From contig NZ_QFFF01000001.1 in the NCBI RefSeq assembly GCF_003129465.1, forward strand, positions 1,101,501-1,165,500: a stretch of 64,000 nt of DNA, in the 5' to 3' direction. How positions within the stretch are numbered: position 1 is the first letter of the stretch; the number at the start of each line of letters is the position of its first letter. The position numbers and the translations under genes are program-made. Shown here piece by piece: positions 25,550 through 36,047 of this stretch. Below the pieces are notes generated by a model that was given only the letters and a program-made list of their open reading frames with translations, ran no database searches and was not told the DNA's origin. This DNA comes from Sphingosinicella humi (lineage in GTDB: Bacteria > Pseudomonadota > Alphaproteobacteria > Sphingomonadales > Sphingomonadaceae).

Positions 25550-25863
25550 CGCTCCCGCGAACGCCGCACGCGCTCCTCGGCCACGAAAGTGACGGTGCGA
25601 CAGCCGTCCACCTGGCGGTCGACGGCATGAAGAAGCCGGCCCGGGGGCTGCTGGTCCAGCCGCATGCCCGGATATCGCCGATCTTCGCCGGCGACCTGCC
25701 GCTGAATGGACAGGCAATCGGACCGATGAACGGTCGTGGCGCCTTGGCGATCGACCTGGCTGGCTTCGCCGTCGGCAGGTTCGGAGGCCGCTTTCGCGAT
25801 GGTCGGCACGGCGCCAGGCGCGAGCTGTATCGCGGCCATGGCGATAAGGCTCAGGGTGCGCAT
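25546..25863 (-). CDS. Small putative secreted protein, unknown function
   Basis: 105 residues from ATG 25863, which has AAGGAGAGGGAG just upstream. A signal peptide (MRTLSLIAMAAIQLAPGAVP) is followed by a polar, Arg/Asp-rich stretch with two Cys (SDCLSIQRQ, VDGCRTVTFVAEERVRRSRER). I recognise no family. The strong ribosome site and the neat CTAG overlap with prmA support it as a real gene, but the low-complexity charge pattern leaves doubt. Confidence 0.6.
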   Translation of the reverse strand: MRTLSLIAMAAIQLAPGAVPTIAKAASEPADGEASQVDRQGATTVHRSDCLSIQRQVAGEDRRYPGMRLDQQPPGRLLHAVDRQVDGCRTVTFVAEERVRRSRER

Positions 25864-25907
25864 ACTCCCTCTCCTTGTCCGCAATTCTAGCACGATGTCA
25901 GGGAGAG

Positions 25908-28058
<2,151 letters not shown>

Positions 28059-28775
28059 TCAGCCAAAGATTTCAGCGAGGAAGGCCTCGAAGGACGTCCA
28101 GGCTCGGCCGGCGGCCGTCGGATTGTAGAGGAGGCCTGCGGCGGGATCGGCAGCGCCCGGATTGGTGAAGGCGTGCATCGTGCCGCCATAAGCGTGGATC
28201 TGCCAGTCCGCGCCGGCGCGGGTCAGCTCCTCGCCCAGGGCGCCGACATGGTCGGGCGGTGCCATCGGATCGTCCCAGCCGTGGAAGGCGATGACGCGCG
28301 CCTGGATCGGCGTGCCCTCGCGGTTGCCGGGCGGGATGAACAGGCCGTGGAAGCTGGCGACGCCGCGGACGTCCGCGCCGGTCCGGGCGAGATCGAGGGC
28401 GCAGAGGCCGCCGAAGCAGAAGCCCAGCGCCGCGATCCGATCGCCGTCGACCTCGGGAAGCGCGTGCACGGTTTCGAGCCAATGAAGAAGGCGCGATTGC
28501 AGCAAGTCCCGATCCGCCATCAGCGGATTCATCAGGGCTTCGCATTCCTCCTTGTTGGTGCCGCGCTTGCCCTTTCCGTAGAGATCGCAGGCAAGGCCGG
28601 CATAACCCAGTGCCGCCATGCGCCGGGCGACCTCGACCTCGGCGTCCGAGCGGCCGGCCCAGCTGTGAAAGATCATCACCGTCGGGCGCGGCGCCGCGGC
28701 GGGATCAAACGCCAGCACGCCTTCGAGCAGGGCGCCGTCGTGCGTCGTCTCCACGCAGCGTGTTTCGATGGTCAT
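28059..28775 (-). CDS. Dienelactone-hydrolase-family alpha/beta hydrolase
   Basis: 238 residues. The catalytic triad is Cys120 in LGFCFGGLCA (nucleophile elbow GFCFGG), Asp168 in HGWDDP and His201 in TMHAFTNPGA, the arrangement of dienelactone hydrolases. The family hydrolyses lactones and esters in aromatic-ring breakdown, but many members have housekeeping or unknown roles; there are no aromatic-degradation genes nearby. Its ATG overlaps the recN stop as TGATG, so the two are translationally coupled, an odd pairing of DNA repair with a hydrolase that is probably historical. Confidence 0.92.
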   Translation of the reverse strand: MTIETRCVETTHDGALLEGVLAFDPAAAPRPTVMIFHSWAGRSDAEVEVARRMAALGYAGLACDLYGKGKRGTNKEECEALMNPLMADRDLLQSRLLHWLETVHALPEVDGDRIAALGFCFGGLCALDLARTGADVRGVASFHGLFIPPGNREGTPIQARVIAFHGWDDPMAPPDHVGALGEELTRAGADWQIHAYGGTMHAFTNPGAADPAAGLLYNPTAAGRAWTSFEAFLAEIFG

Positions 28776-30436
28776 CAGGCAGCCTCCAGCAGGCGCGTCG
28801 CCTGGGCGCGCGCTTCGTCGGTGATTTCGGCCCCCGAGAGCATCCGGGCGATCTCCTCGCGGCGCCGGTCCTCGCCCAGGGCGTGGACGCTGGTGCGGGT
28901 GACCAGACCCTGGTGGCTCTTCTCGATGAGCAGGTGGCGGTTGCCGCGCGCGGCGACCTGGGGGCTGTGAGTGACGACCAGCAGCTGCGCGCCCTCCGCC
29001 AGCCGGTGGAGGCGTTCGCCGATGGCGCTCGCCACCGCGCCGCCGACGCCGCGGTCGATCTCGTCGAAGATCATGGTGGTGGCGCCGCCTTCCTCGGCGA
29101 GCGCGACCTTCAGCGCCAGGATGAAGCGGCTGAGCTCGCCGCCGCTGGCGATCTTGATGAGCGGCGCAAAGGGGGCGCCGGGGTTGGTCGAGACTTCGAA
29201 CTCCACCCGGTCCCGGCCCGCGGCCGACCAGTGCGCTTCGTCGAGCGACTCGACGACAGTGCGGAATTTGGCGGCATCGAGCTTCAGCGGAGCCAGCTCG
29301 CCCGCCACGGCGGCATCGAGGCGCTCCGCCGCGCCGGCCCGCGCGTCGGTCAGCCGGGCCGCCTCTTCGGCGTAGCGACGGTGCGCGTCGTGCGCCGCCG
29401 TCTCGAGCGCGGCGAGGCTCTCGTCGCCGACCTCGATCGCGTGGAGCTTGGCGGCGAGGTCCTCGGCGAGGGCCGGCAGCGCGTCGGGCTCGACCCGGTG
29501 CTTGCGGGCAAGCGCGCGGATTTCGAACAGGCGGGCTTCGGCTTCCTCCAAGCGGGCCGGATCATAGGCGAGCGCCTCGGCGGCTTCGGCGAGGCGGTCC
29601 TCGGCATCGGCCGCCTCGATCACGGCGCGGTCGAGGGCGGCGAGCGCCTCGCCCAATTTCTCATGCTCGTCGGCGATCCGCTCCAGGCGCCGCGCGGCCT
29701 GGCGGAGGAGGGAGAGCCCCCCTTCCGAACCCTCCAGCAATTGTCCGGCCACCGCGATGTCTTCAGCGAGCCTCGCGCCCTTCTGCATATTGGCCCGTAG
29801 CTCGGCGAGTTCCTCCTCCTCGCCCGGTTGCGGTGCCAGCTTGGCGAGCTCCGCGACCGCATGCTGGAGATAATCGCGATCGCGGGCGGCGAGCTCGATT
29901 TCCTCGCGGGTGGCGGCGAGCTTCGCCTCAGCGGTGCGCCAGTCGCGATAGGCGCCTTCGCAGGCCAACGTGTCGATTCGGCCGTAGGCATCGAGAAGGG
30001 CGCGGTGCCCGCGCGGATTGAGCAGGCCGCGATCGTCGTGCTGCCCATGAATCTCGACCAGCAGCGACCCGAGGTCGCGGAGCAGGCCCACCGAGGCGGA
30101 CTGGTCGTTGACGAAGGCACGGCTGCCGCCGTCCGACTTGACGATGCGGCGGATGACGAGCGGCTCGCCAGGCTCGGGCTCCAGCGCATTGTCGCGAAGC
30201 AGGTCCAGCGCGGGGTGATCGTGAGGCACTTCGAAGCTGACGCTGACCACCGCCTGCGGCTGGCCGTCCCGCACGAGGCCGCTGTCGGCGCGGGCGCCGA
30301 GCGCCAGGCCGAGCGCGTCGAGGAGGATGGATTTTCCCGCGCCCGTCTCGCCGGTGAGGACGCCGAGCCCGGGCCCGAACTCCAGGTCAAGCGTGTCGAT
30401 GAGGACGACGTCGCGGATGGAAAGGCCGGTCAGCAT
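28775..30436 (-). CDS. recN: DNA repair protein RecN
   Basis: 553 residues of an SMC-like ATPase for double-strand-break repair. Walker A is GETGAGKS (29-36) in the N-terminal half; the middle is a long coiled coil rich in Ala, Glu and Leu (about 150-370); the C-terminal half holds the ABC signature IASGGELSRFILALKVAL, Walker B TMIFDEIDRGVGG and the H-loop VTHSPQVAARG. It follows bamD by 33 bases and overlaps the next gene by one base. Confidence 0.96.
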   Translation of the reverse strand: MLTGLSIRDVVLIDTLDLEFGPGLGVLTGETGAGKSILLDALGLALGARADSGLVRDGQPQAVVSVSFEVPHDHPALDLLRDNALEPEPGEPLVIRRIVKSDGGSRAFVNDQSASVGLLRDLGSLLVEIHGQHDDRGLLNPRGHRALLDAYGRIDTLACEGAYRDWRTAEAKLAATREEIELAARDRDYLQHAVAELAKLAPQPGEEEELAELRANMQKGARLAEDIAVAGQLLEGSEGGLSLLRQAARRLERIADEHEKLGEALAALDRAVIEAADAEDRLAEAAEALAYDPARLEEAEARLFEIRALARKHRVEPDALPALAEDLAAKLHAIEVGDESLAALETAAHDAHRRYAEEAARLTDARAGAAERLDAAVAGELAPLKLDAAKFRTVVESLDEAHWSAAGRDRVEFEVSTNPGAPFAPLIKIASGGELSRFILALKVALAEEGGATTMIFDEIDRGVGGAVASAIGERLHRLAEGAQLLVVTHSPQVAARGNRHLLIEKSHQGLVTRTSVHALGEDRRREEIARMLSGAEITDEARAQATRLLEAA

Positions 30437-30469
30437 ATACCGGCTTTTGCCATTGCGGGATTCGTCAGA

Positions 30470-31285
30470 TCAAGCGCCAGGCTTGGCCGCCGTCTGGGTC
30501 GGCGCCGGGGCGTTCTTCTGCACCAGCTCATAGGCGCGCTCATACCATTTGGAGCCGGGATAGTTGGCGCCGAGCACGGCCGCAGCCTTTCGCGCCTCCT
30601 CCGGGATGCCGAGCGCCAGGTAGGACTCGGTAAGCCGCATCAAGGCCTCGGGCGCGTGAGTCGTCGTCTCATATTCCTCGACGACGTTGCGGAAGCGCAG
30701 CACCGAGGCGAGCCATTGGTTCCGCCGCTGGTAGAAACGGCCGATCTCCATTTCCTTGCCGGCGAGATGATCGCGCACCAGATCGATCTTCAGCCGCGCG
30801 TCGGCGGCATAGTCGGTGTTGGGATAGCGGCGGACCAGCTCGCCCAGCGACGCCAGAGCCTGCTGGGAAATGCTCTGGTCGCGGTTCACGTCCGCAATCT
30901 GCTCATAATAGCTGATCGCGATCAGATAATGAGCGTAGGGCGCATCCTTGTTGCCGGGGTGGATCGACAAGAAGCGTTGCGCGGATTGGATCGCCTTGGT
31001 GTAATCGCGCGCCATATAATAGCTGAACGCGCTCATCAGCTGCGCGCGCCGAGCCCAGACCGAATAAGGGTGCTGACGCTCCACCTCGTCAAACAGGCCG
31101 GCCGCCAGCGGGAACTGCCCTCGCTCCAGCCGCGTCTTGCCCGCGGAATAGAGGGTGCTGACGTCGCGAGCGACGTAGGAAGTATCAACATCCTTGTTAC
31201 CGCTCCCTCCCGCGCAGGCAGCGAGCGAGGCGGTCGCGGCGGCGACCAGAAGAGCGGCAAGGGGGCGTGGCATGTTATGCAGCAT
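30470..31285 (-). CDS. bamD: Outer-membrane assembly lipoprotein BamD
   Basis: 271 residues. A lipoprotein signal (LLVAAATASLAAC, lipidated Cys24) places it at the inner face of the outer membrane. The mature part is five TPR-like units, including SAGKTRLERGQFPLAAGLFDE, QHPYSVWARRAQLMSAFSYY and RRYPNTDYAADARLK, which match the YfiO/ComL family. BamD is an essential partner of BamA in folding outer-membrane proteins. The frame stays open far upstream but that part is antisense to a glycosyltransferase gene; the ATG at 31285 (or 31273) is right before the signal peptide. First gene of the recN-dlh-ligA run. Confidence 0.95.
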   Translation of the reverse strand: MLHNMPRPLAALLVAAATASLAACAGGSGNKDVDTSYVARDVSTLYSAGKTRLERGQFPLAAGLFDEVERQHPYSVWARRAQLMSAFSYYMARDYTKAIQSAQRFLSIHPGNKDAPYAHYLIAISYYEQIADVNRDQSISQQALASLGELVRRYPNTDYAADARLKIDLVRDHLAGKEMEIGRFYQRRNQWLASVLRFRNVVEEYETTTHAPEALMRLTESYLALGIPEEARKAAAVLGANYPGSKWYERAYELVQKNAPAPTQTAAKPGA

Positions 31286-31402
31286 GTCGGGCTTCTTAGC
31301 GAAGGCTCGGGGCGAGGCCAAGCGGGATAGGGACCGAAAGACGCCCGACTGCCTGAACCGCGCTTTAATCAGCTGACAAGGCGCGCCTGCTATGCGCGCT
31401 TC

Positions 31403-32566
31403 ATGCTCAGGGTCCTCACTCTCTCGACGCTGTTTCCCCATGCGGCGCAGCCGACGCTGGGCGTGTTCGTGGAGCGGCAGACGCTGGGTCTCGCGAGCCT
31501 CGACGACGTGGGGCTCGAGGTGGTGTCCGCCCTCGGCCTTCCACCCTGGCCCGCCTTGCTGCACCCCCATTATGCCCCTCGGGCGCGGCTGCCGCGGCAG
31601 GAAGACTGGAAAGGTCTGACTGTCCACCGGCCCCGGTTTCGGGCGATGCCGAAGGTAGGCAAGGCACAGGCGGCGCGCGCCATGGCGAAGGCGCTGCTGC
31701 CGCGGCTCCGCGCCTTGAGGTCGCGCTTTCCCTTCGACGTGATCGCCGCGGAATTCTTCTGGCCTGACGGAGCGGCCGCCATGCACCTGTCGCGGGCGCT
31801 GGGCGTCCCCTTTTCGATCAAGGCGCGGGGAGCCGATATCCACTATTGGGGCGCCCGACCGGGTATCGGCGAGCAGATCCTCGAAGCGGGCAGGGCGGCG
31901 GACGGGCTGCTGGCGGTCAGTTCGGCGCTGAAGGCGGATATGGTGACGCTCGGCCTGCCGGCGGAGCCGATTCGCGTTCATTATACCGGAGTCGACCTCG
32001 ACCGGTTCAAACCCATCGACCGGCACGCGGCCAAGGCCCGGCTGGGCGTGGAAGGACCGCTGCTCGTCACGGCCGGAGCGCTGGTCCCGCGCAAGGGACA
32101 AGACCTGGTGCTGGAGGCGCTGAGCGAGCTGGACGACGCGACTCTGCTCATCGTCGGGGACGGGCCAGACAGAAGCGCCCTGCACAGATATGCGCGCGAC
32201 AACGGGCTTGCCGGACGGGTGCGATTCCTCGGCAACCGGCCGCACGAGGAATTGCCAAGGCTGCTCGCGGCGGCCGACGTGATGGTCCTCGCCTCACAGT
32301 CCGAAGGTCTCGCCAATGTCTGGGTCGAAGCGCTCGCCTGCGGCACGCCGATCGTGATCAGCGACGTCGGCGGCGCCCGCGAGGTGGTGGACCGGTCGGA
32401 AGCGGGCCGACTGGTGGGACGCGAGGCGGGAGCCATCGCCGCCGCCGTCCGCGACCTTCTGGCCGCGCCTCCAGCACCCGCCGCCGCGCGCGCCGCGGCG
32501 GAGCGGTTCAGCTGGGACCGGAATGCCCGCGAGCTACGAGAGCATCTCGGCGCCCTCGTTCGATAG
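31403..32566 (+). CDS. GT4-family glycosyltransferase
   Basis: 387 residues with the GT-B fold. The N-terminal half opens LRVLTLSTLFPHAAQPTLGV, typical of capsule/EPS GT4 enzymes; the C-terminal half has VTAGALVPRKGQDLVLEAL, GDGPDRSAL and the E-x7-E donor motif SEGLANVWVEALACGTP. It would transfer a nucleotide-activated hexose to a lipid-linked or cellular acceptor at the inner membrane. It stands alone, divergent from bamD, so its polysaccharide is unknown. Confidence 0.9.
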   Translation: MLRVLTLSTLFPHAAQPTLGVFVERQTLGLASLDDVGLEVVSALGLPPWPALLHPHYAPRARLPRQEDWKGLTVHRPRFRAMPKVGKAQAARAMAKALLPRLRALRSRFPFDVIAAEFFWPDGAAAMHLSRALGVPFSIKARGADIHYWGARPGIGEQILEAGRAADGLLAVSSALKADMVTLGLPAEPIRVHYTGVDLDRFKPIDRHAAKARLGVEGPLLVTAGALVPRKGQDLVLEALSELDDATLLIVGDGPDRSALHRYARDNGLAGRVRFLGNRPHEELPRLLAAADVMVLASQSEGLANVWVEALACGTPIVISDVGGAREVVDRSEAGRLVGREAGAIAAAVRDLLAAPPAPAAARAAAERFSWDRNARELREHLGALVR

Positions 32567-32567
32567 A

Positions 32568-32945
32568 TCAGCCTAGCGGAAGAAGGGCGGCCGCGATCCA
32601 GCGCTCCTCGCCGCGAAGCATACCCCAGGTCCGGGCCGCGGCGCGACTGTCCATCGATTCGACGCCGATGCCGCGCGCCTCCAGCGCCGCGACCAGCGCG
32701 CGCGGCGGAAAGGACGTGACCGCGCCAGTGCCGATGAGGATGAATTCAGGCTGCGGATCGAGCGAGAGGAGCGGAGCCAGATGCTCGACCGTCAATGCCC
32801 GAAGCTCGGGCGGCTCCCAGGAGTCCGCCCGCTCCGGCGTCAGCAGCAGCGCCTTGTAGATGCCCCCGTCGACCGAGAAGCCGCCGCCGGCAAAGCCCTG
32901 GACAACCGGGCCGCTGGCCGCGGGATCGCGGTCGATCCTGGGCAT
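32568..32945 (-). CDS. Mth938-like domain protein (DUF498 family)
   Basis: 125 residues. GGFSVDGGIYKALLLTPERA, LSLDPQPEFILIGTG and ARGIGVESMDSRAAARTWGM match the Mth938 fold, also found in NDUFAF3, a complex I assembly factor in mitochondria. In alphaproteobacteria the gene often follows secDF, as here. The ATG 32945 overlaps the secF stop as TGATG and has GAAGG upstream. The bacterial role is not established. Confidence 0.88.
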   Translation of the reverse strand: MPRIDRDPAASGPVVQGFAGGGFSVDGGIYKALLLTPERADSWEPPELRALTVEHLAPLLSLDPQPEFILIGTGAVTSFPPRALVAALEARGIGVESMDSRAAARTWGMLRGEERWIAAALLPLG

Positions 32946-33913
32946 CAATAGCCTTCGTTGTGGCTCGCCACCCGCTCGGCCCCGCCCGGCGCGGCCGTCT
33001 TGGGGATGAAGCTGTCGGAATTGACCTTCAGCCAGACGAGCCAGGGCGCGGCGATGTAGATCGTCGAGTAGGTGCCGATGACGACGCTGATCAGCAGGGC
33101 CGTGGTGAAGCTCTGGATGACGTCGGGGCCGAGAAACATCAGCGAGCCTAGCGCCAGCAGCATGGCGAGGTTGGTCGCGATGGTGCGCGCCAGCGTCTCG
33201 TTCATCGACAGGTTGAGCAGCGAAGTAATGTCCATCTTGCGGTATTTGCGCAGATTCTCGCGCACTCGGTCGTAGATGACGATGGTGTCGTTCAACGAAT
33301 AGCCGATCAGCGTCAGCAGCGCCGCGATGACGTTCAAGTCGAACTCCATCTGGGTCAGCGCGAAGAATCCGAGCGTGATCGTCACGTCATGGAACAGCGA
33401 GAAGAGCGAGCCGACGCCGAACTGCCATTCGAACCGAATCCAGATGTAGATGGCGATGCCGATCATCGCGAGCAGCAGCGCCAGCGCACCGTCGCGCACC
33501 AACTCGTCCGAGACCTTGCCCGAGACCGTCTCGACCGCGTCGATGCGGGAGCCGGGATACTCGGCCTCGAGCATGTCGCGCACCCGCGAGGCCGCGGCGT
33601 TGGCGCCCTCTTCGCCGCCCTCGGGCAGCGGCAGCCGGATCGAAACCTCGCTGGGAGAGCCGAATTCCTGAATGCTGGGTTCGCCGAGGCCGATGCCGCC
33701 GACATCGTCGCGCAGCTCGTCGAGCGAGACCGGCTGGGCGAAGCTCACGCGAAGCATCTGGCCGCCGGCGAAATCGACGCCGAAGTTCAGGCCCTTCACG
33801 GCGACCAGCGCGACCGACGCCACGATCATCATCACCGAGAAGGTGATGGCGATCCCGCGCCAGCGCAGGAAATCGATGTTGGTATTGTCGGGAACCAGTT
33901 TGAGAAGACGCAT
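32945..33913 (-). CDS. secF: Protein-export membrane protein SecF
   Basis: 322 residues with six membrane helices and one large periplasmic loop. GLNFGVDFAGGQMLRVSF is the conserved first-loop start, and LTLIGYSLNDTIVIYDRVREN with LNETL/SMNETLARTI are SecF signatures. SecDF uses the proton gradient to pull preproteins out of SecYEG into the periplasm. It lies nine bases after secD and runs into the Mth938 gene. Confidence 0.97.
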   Translation of the reverse strand: MRLLKLVPDNTNIDFLRWRGIAITFSVMMIVASVALVAVKGLNFGVDFAGGQMLRVSFAQPVSLDELRDDVGGIGLGEPSIQEFGSPSEVSIRLPLPEGGEEGANAAASRVRDMLEAEYPGSRIDAVETVSGKVSDELVRDGALALLLAMIGIAIYIWIRFEWQFGVGSLFSLFHDVTITLGFFALTQMEFDLNVIAALLTLIGYSLNDTIVIYDRVRENLRKYRKMDITSLLNLSMNETLARTIATNLAMLLALGSLMFLGPDVIQSFTTALLISVVIGTYSTIYIAAPWLVWLKVNSDSFIPKTAAPGGAERVASHNEGY

Positions 33914-33922
33914 GTCGGTCCC

Positions 33923-35527
33923 TTAAATCCTGAGCGCCGTCGGTCGCTTGCGGCCCAGCCATAGCGACACGAACATGCGGGTGACGGTGACGGCGGTGAA
34001 CACAGACGTGACGATGCCGATCATCATCACGACCGCGAAGCCGCGCACCGGGCCGGAGCCGAAATAGAAGAGCAGCATGCCGGCGATGACGTTGGTGATG
34101 TTGGCGTCGAAGATCGCCGTCTGCGCTTCCTTGTAGCCATGCTCGATCGACGAGATGATCGTCCGCCCCCGCCGCGCTTCCTCGCGGATGCGCTCGTTGA
34201 TGATGACGTTGGCGTCGACCGCCGCGCCGATCGTCAGCACGAAGCCGGCGATGCCGGGCAGGGTCAATGTCGCGTTGAAGATCGCCATGATGCCGAGAAT
34301 CAGCAGCACGTTCAGGATCAGCGCGATATTGGCGTAGACGCCGAAGCGGCCATAAGTGAGGAGCATGAAGGCGAGGACGAGCACGGTGCCGACCACGCCG
34401 GCGATGATGCCGAGACGGATGGAATCGGCGCCGAGGTCGGGGCCGACGGTCCGCTCCTCGACCACCTTCAGCTCGACCGGCAACTTGCCGGAGCGCAGCT
34501 GGATGGCGAGGTCGTTGGCGCTCTCGACGGTGAAGCTGCCGGATATCTGCGCCTGGCCGCCGAGGATCGGCTCGTTGATGTTGGGCGCCGAGATGACGAC
34601 GTCGTCGAGGATGATGGCGAAGGGCTTGCCGACATTGTCCTGCGTCACCCGGGCGAAGCGACGCCCGCCGGCACCATCGAAGCGGATGTTGACGACCGGC
34701 TCGTTGGTCGTCGCGTCGAAGCCCTGCTGGGCGTCGATCAGCTGGTCGCCGGTCACCATCGCGCGACGCTCGACCGCGATATAGGGGACGCCCATGGGAT
34801 TATCCGGATAGGGCAGGACCTGGCTTCCCGGCGGCGCCCGGCCTTGGGCCAGCTGCGCCGGATCGGCATCGAGATCGACCAGCTTGAAATCGAGCCGCGC
34901 CGTCTTGCCGAGCAGCTCCTTCAGGCCTTCGGGATCATCGAGGCCCGGGACCTGGACGAGGATGCGGTCGCTGCCCTGGCGAACGATCGTCACCTCGCGC
35001 GTGCCGTCCGGATCGACGCGGTTGTAGACCACCTCGCGGGCCACATCCATGGCGCTGTCGAGCGCCGCTCCCAGGCCGGACTGGGTCGGCGTCAGCACGA
35101 TGCGGCTGGTGTCGATGACGTTGACGTTCCAGTCGCGCTGGCCGCCGAGGCCGATCGGCTGGGTGATCGATCGCATGATCTCCACCGCCGCGTCGACGCG
35201 GGCGGGATCGCGCACCATGAAGCTGACCTTGCCGCCGGAGGTCGAAATATCACCGATCTGGATTCGAGGCGACGCGCGGCGCATTTCGGTGCGCACCGTC
35301 TCCTCCATCAGCGCGATGCGCTGCTGGGCTACGTCGCTCGTGTCGGCCTCGAGCAGCAGGTGGCTGCCGCCGGCGAGGTCGAGGCCAAGGTTGACCTGCA
35401 TGCGCGGGAGGAAGCTCGGCCACTTGGCCACCTGCTCTTCAGGAAAGAAGCTGGGGACGGCGAAGGCGACGCCGACGACCAGCAATAGGCTGACCCACCA
35501 GACCTTCCAGCGCGGGAAATCGAGCAT
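33923..35527 (-). CDS. secD: Protein translocase subunit SecD
   Basis: 534 residues, six membrane helices with a large P1 periplasmic head. QVNLGLDLAGGSHLLLEAD is the D1 motif; the C-terminal part has GADSIRLGIIAG, TLPGIAGFVLTIGAAVDANV and FDANITNVIAGMLLFYFGSG, all conserved in SecD. Shorter than E. coli SecD (615) as is common in alphaproteobacteria. It is four bases downstream of yajC. Confidence 0.97.
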   Translation of the reverse strand: MLDFPRWKVWWVSLLLVVGVAFAVPSFFPEEQVAKWPSFLPRMQVNLGLDLAGGSHLLLEADTSDVAQQRIALMEETVRTEMRRASPRIQIGDISTSGGKVSFMVRDPARVDAAVEIMRSITQPIGLGGQRDWNVNVIDTSRIVLTPTQSGLGAALDSAMDVAREVVYNRVDPDGTREVTIVRQGSDRILVQVPGLDDPEGLKELLGKTARLDFKLVDLDADPAQLAQGRAPPGSQVLPYPDNPMGVPYIAVERRAMVTGDQLIDAQQGFDATTNEPVVNIRFDGAGGRRFARVTQDNVGKPFAIILDDVVISAPNINEPILGGQAQISGSFTVESANDLAIQLRSGKLPVELKVVEERTVGPDLGADSIRLGIIAGVVGTVLVLAFMLLTYGRFGVYANIALILNVLLILGIMAIFNATLTLPGIAGFVLTIGAAVDANVIINERIREEARRGRTIISSIEHGYKEAQTAIFDANITNVIAGMLLFYFGSGPVRGFAVVMMIGIVTSVFTAVTVTRMFVSLWLGRKRPTALRI

Positions 35528-35531
35528 GGCG

Positions 35532-35867
35532 TCAGTCGTTCGCGGGCTTGGTGCCGTGCGGGCGCACGTCGGACAGGGTGGATTTGAGCGCCTTCACCCG
35601 GACACCCTGGGCAATCTCGACCTCGACCTCGGCCTCGTCGACCTTGGTGACCTTGCCGACCAAACCGCCGCCGGTGACGACCATGTCGTTCTTCTTCACC
35701 GCCTGGATCATCGCCTGATGCTGCTTCATCCGGCGCTGCTGCGGACGGATCAACAGGAAGTAGAAGATGACGAAGATGAGGACCAGCGGGAAGATCGAGA
35801 CGAAGAACCCCGCGGCTCCTCCCGTGGCGGCGGCGCCGTTTGCGGCATAAGCGGGCGTTGCGAACAT
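35532..35867 (-). CDS. yajC: Preprotein translocase subunit YajC
   Basis: 111 residues with one membrane helix (FFVSIFPLVLIFVIFYFLLI) followed directly by RPQQRRMKQHQAMI and the cytoplasmic KKNDMVVTGGGLVGKVTKVD, the YajC signature. It associates with SecDF. First gene of the yajC-secD-secF-Mth938 operon, divergent from the iron-permease gene at 36048. Confidence 0.96.
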   Translation of the reverse strand: MFATPAYAANGAAATGGAAGFFVSIFPLVLIFVIFYFLLIRPQQRRMKQHQAMIQAVKKNDMVVTGGGLVGKVTKVDEAEVEVEIAQGVRVKALKSTLSDVRPHGTKPAND

Positions 35868-36012
35868 GAATATCTTACCTGATGAGAAGCGATCCGGGGC
35901 GGACCCGTCCAGAAGGGCGCGCGACTATCATGGCGATGGCCCGTTAGGCAAGCAAGGCCGGTCGCGTCGGGAGACCCGGGCTGAGACATCCGCGCTTCGG
36001 CTTCCATTCGTT

Positions 36013-36025
36013 ATTGATAATCAAT
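36013..36025. promoter_or_regulatory. Fur-like palindrome ATTGAT-A-ATCAAT
   Basis: A perfect 6-1-6 inverted repeat 22 bases upstream of the cytochrome c/FTR1 iron-permease gene. The AT-rich core TGATAATCA resembles half of a Fur box. In this GC-rich DNA such a run is conspicuous. Binding by Fur is inferred from the likeness and the downstream iron gene; Irr or another regulator is possible. Confidence 0.5.
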
Positions 36026-36047
36026 CGCAGCATGCTAATCGTGCCGC

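Noticed and set aside
31286-32245. Upstream extension of the bamD frame by about 320 codons
   Set aside because: It is antisense to the GT4 gene; the lipoprotein signal at 31285 marks the true start.
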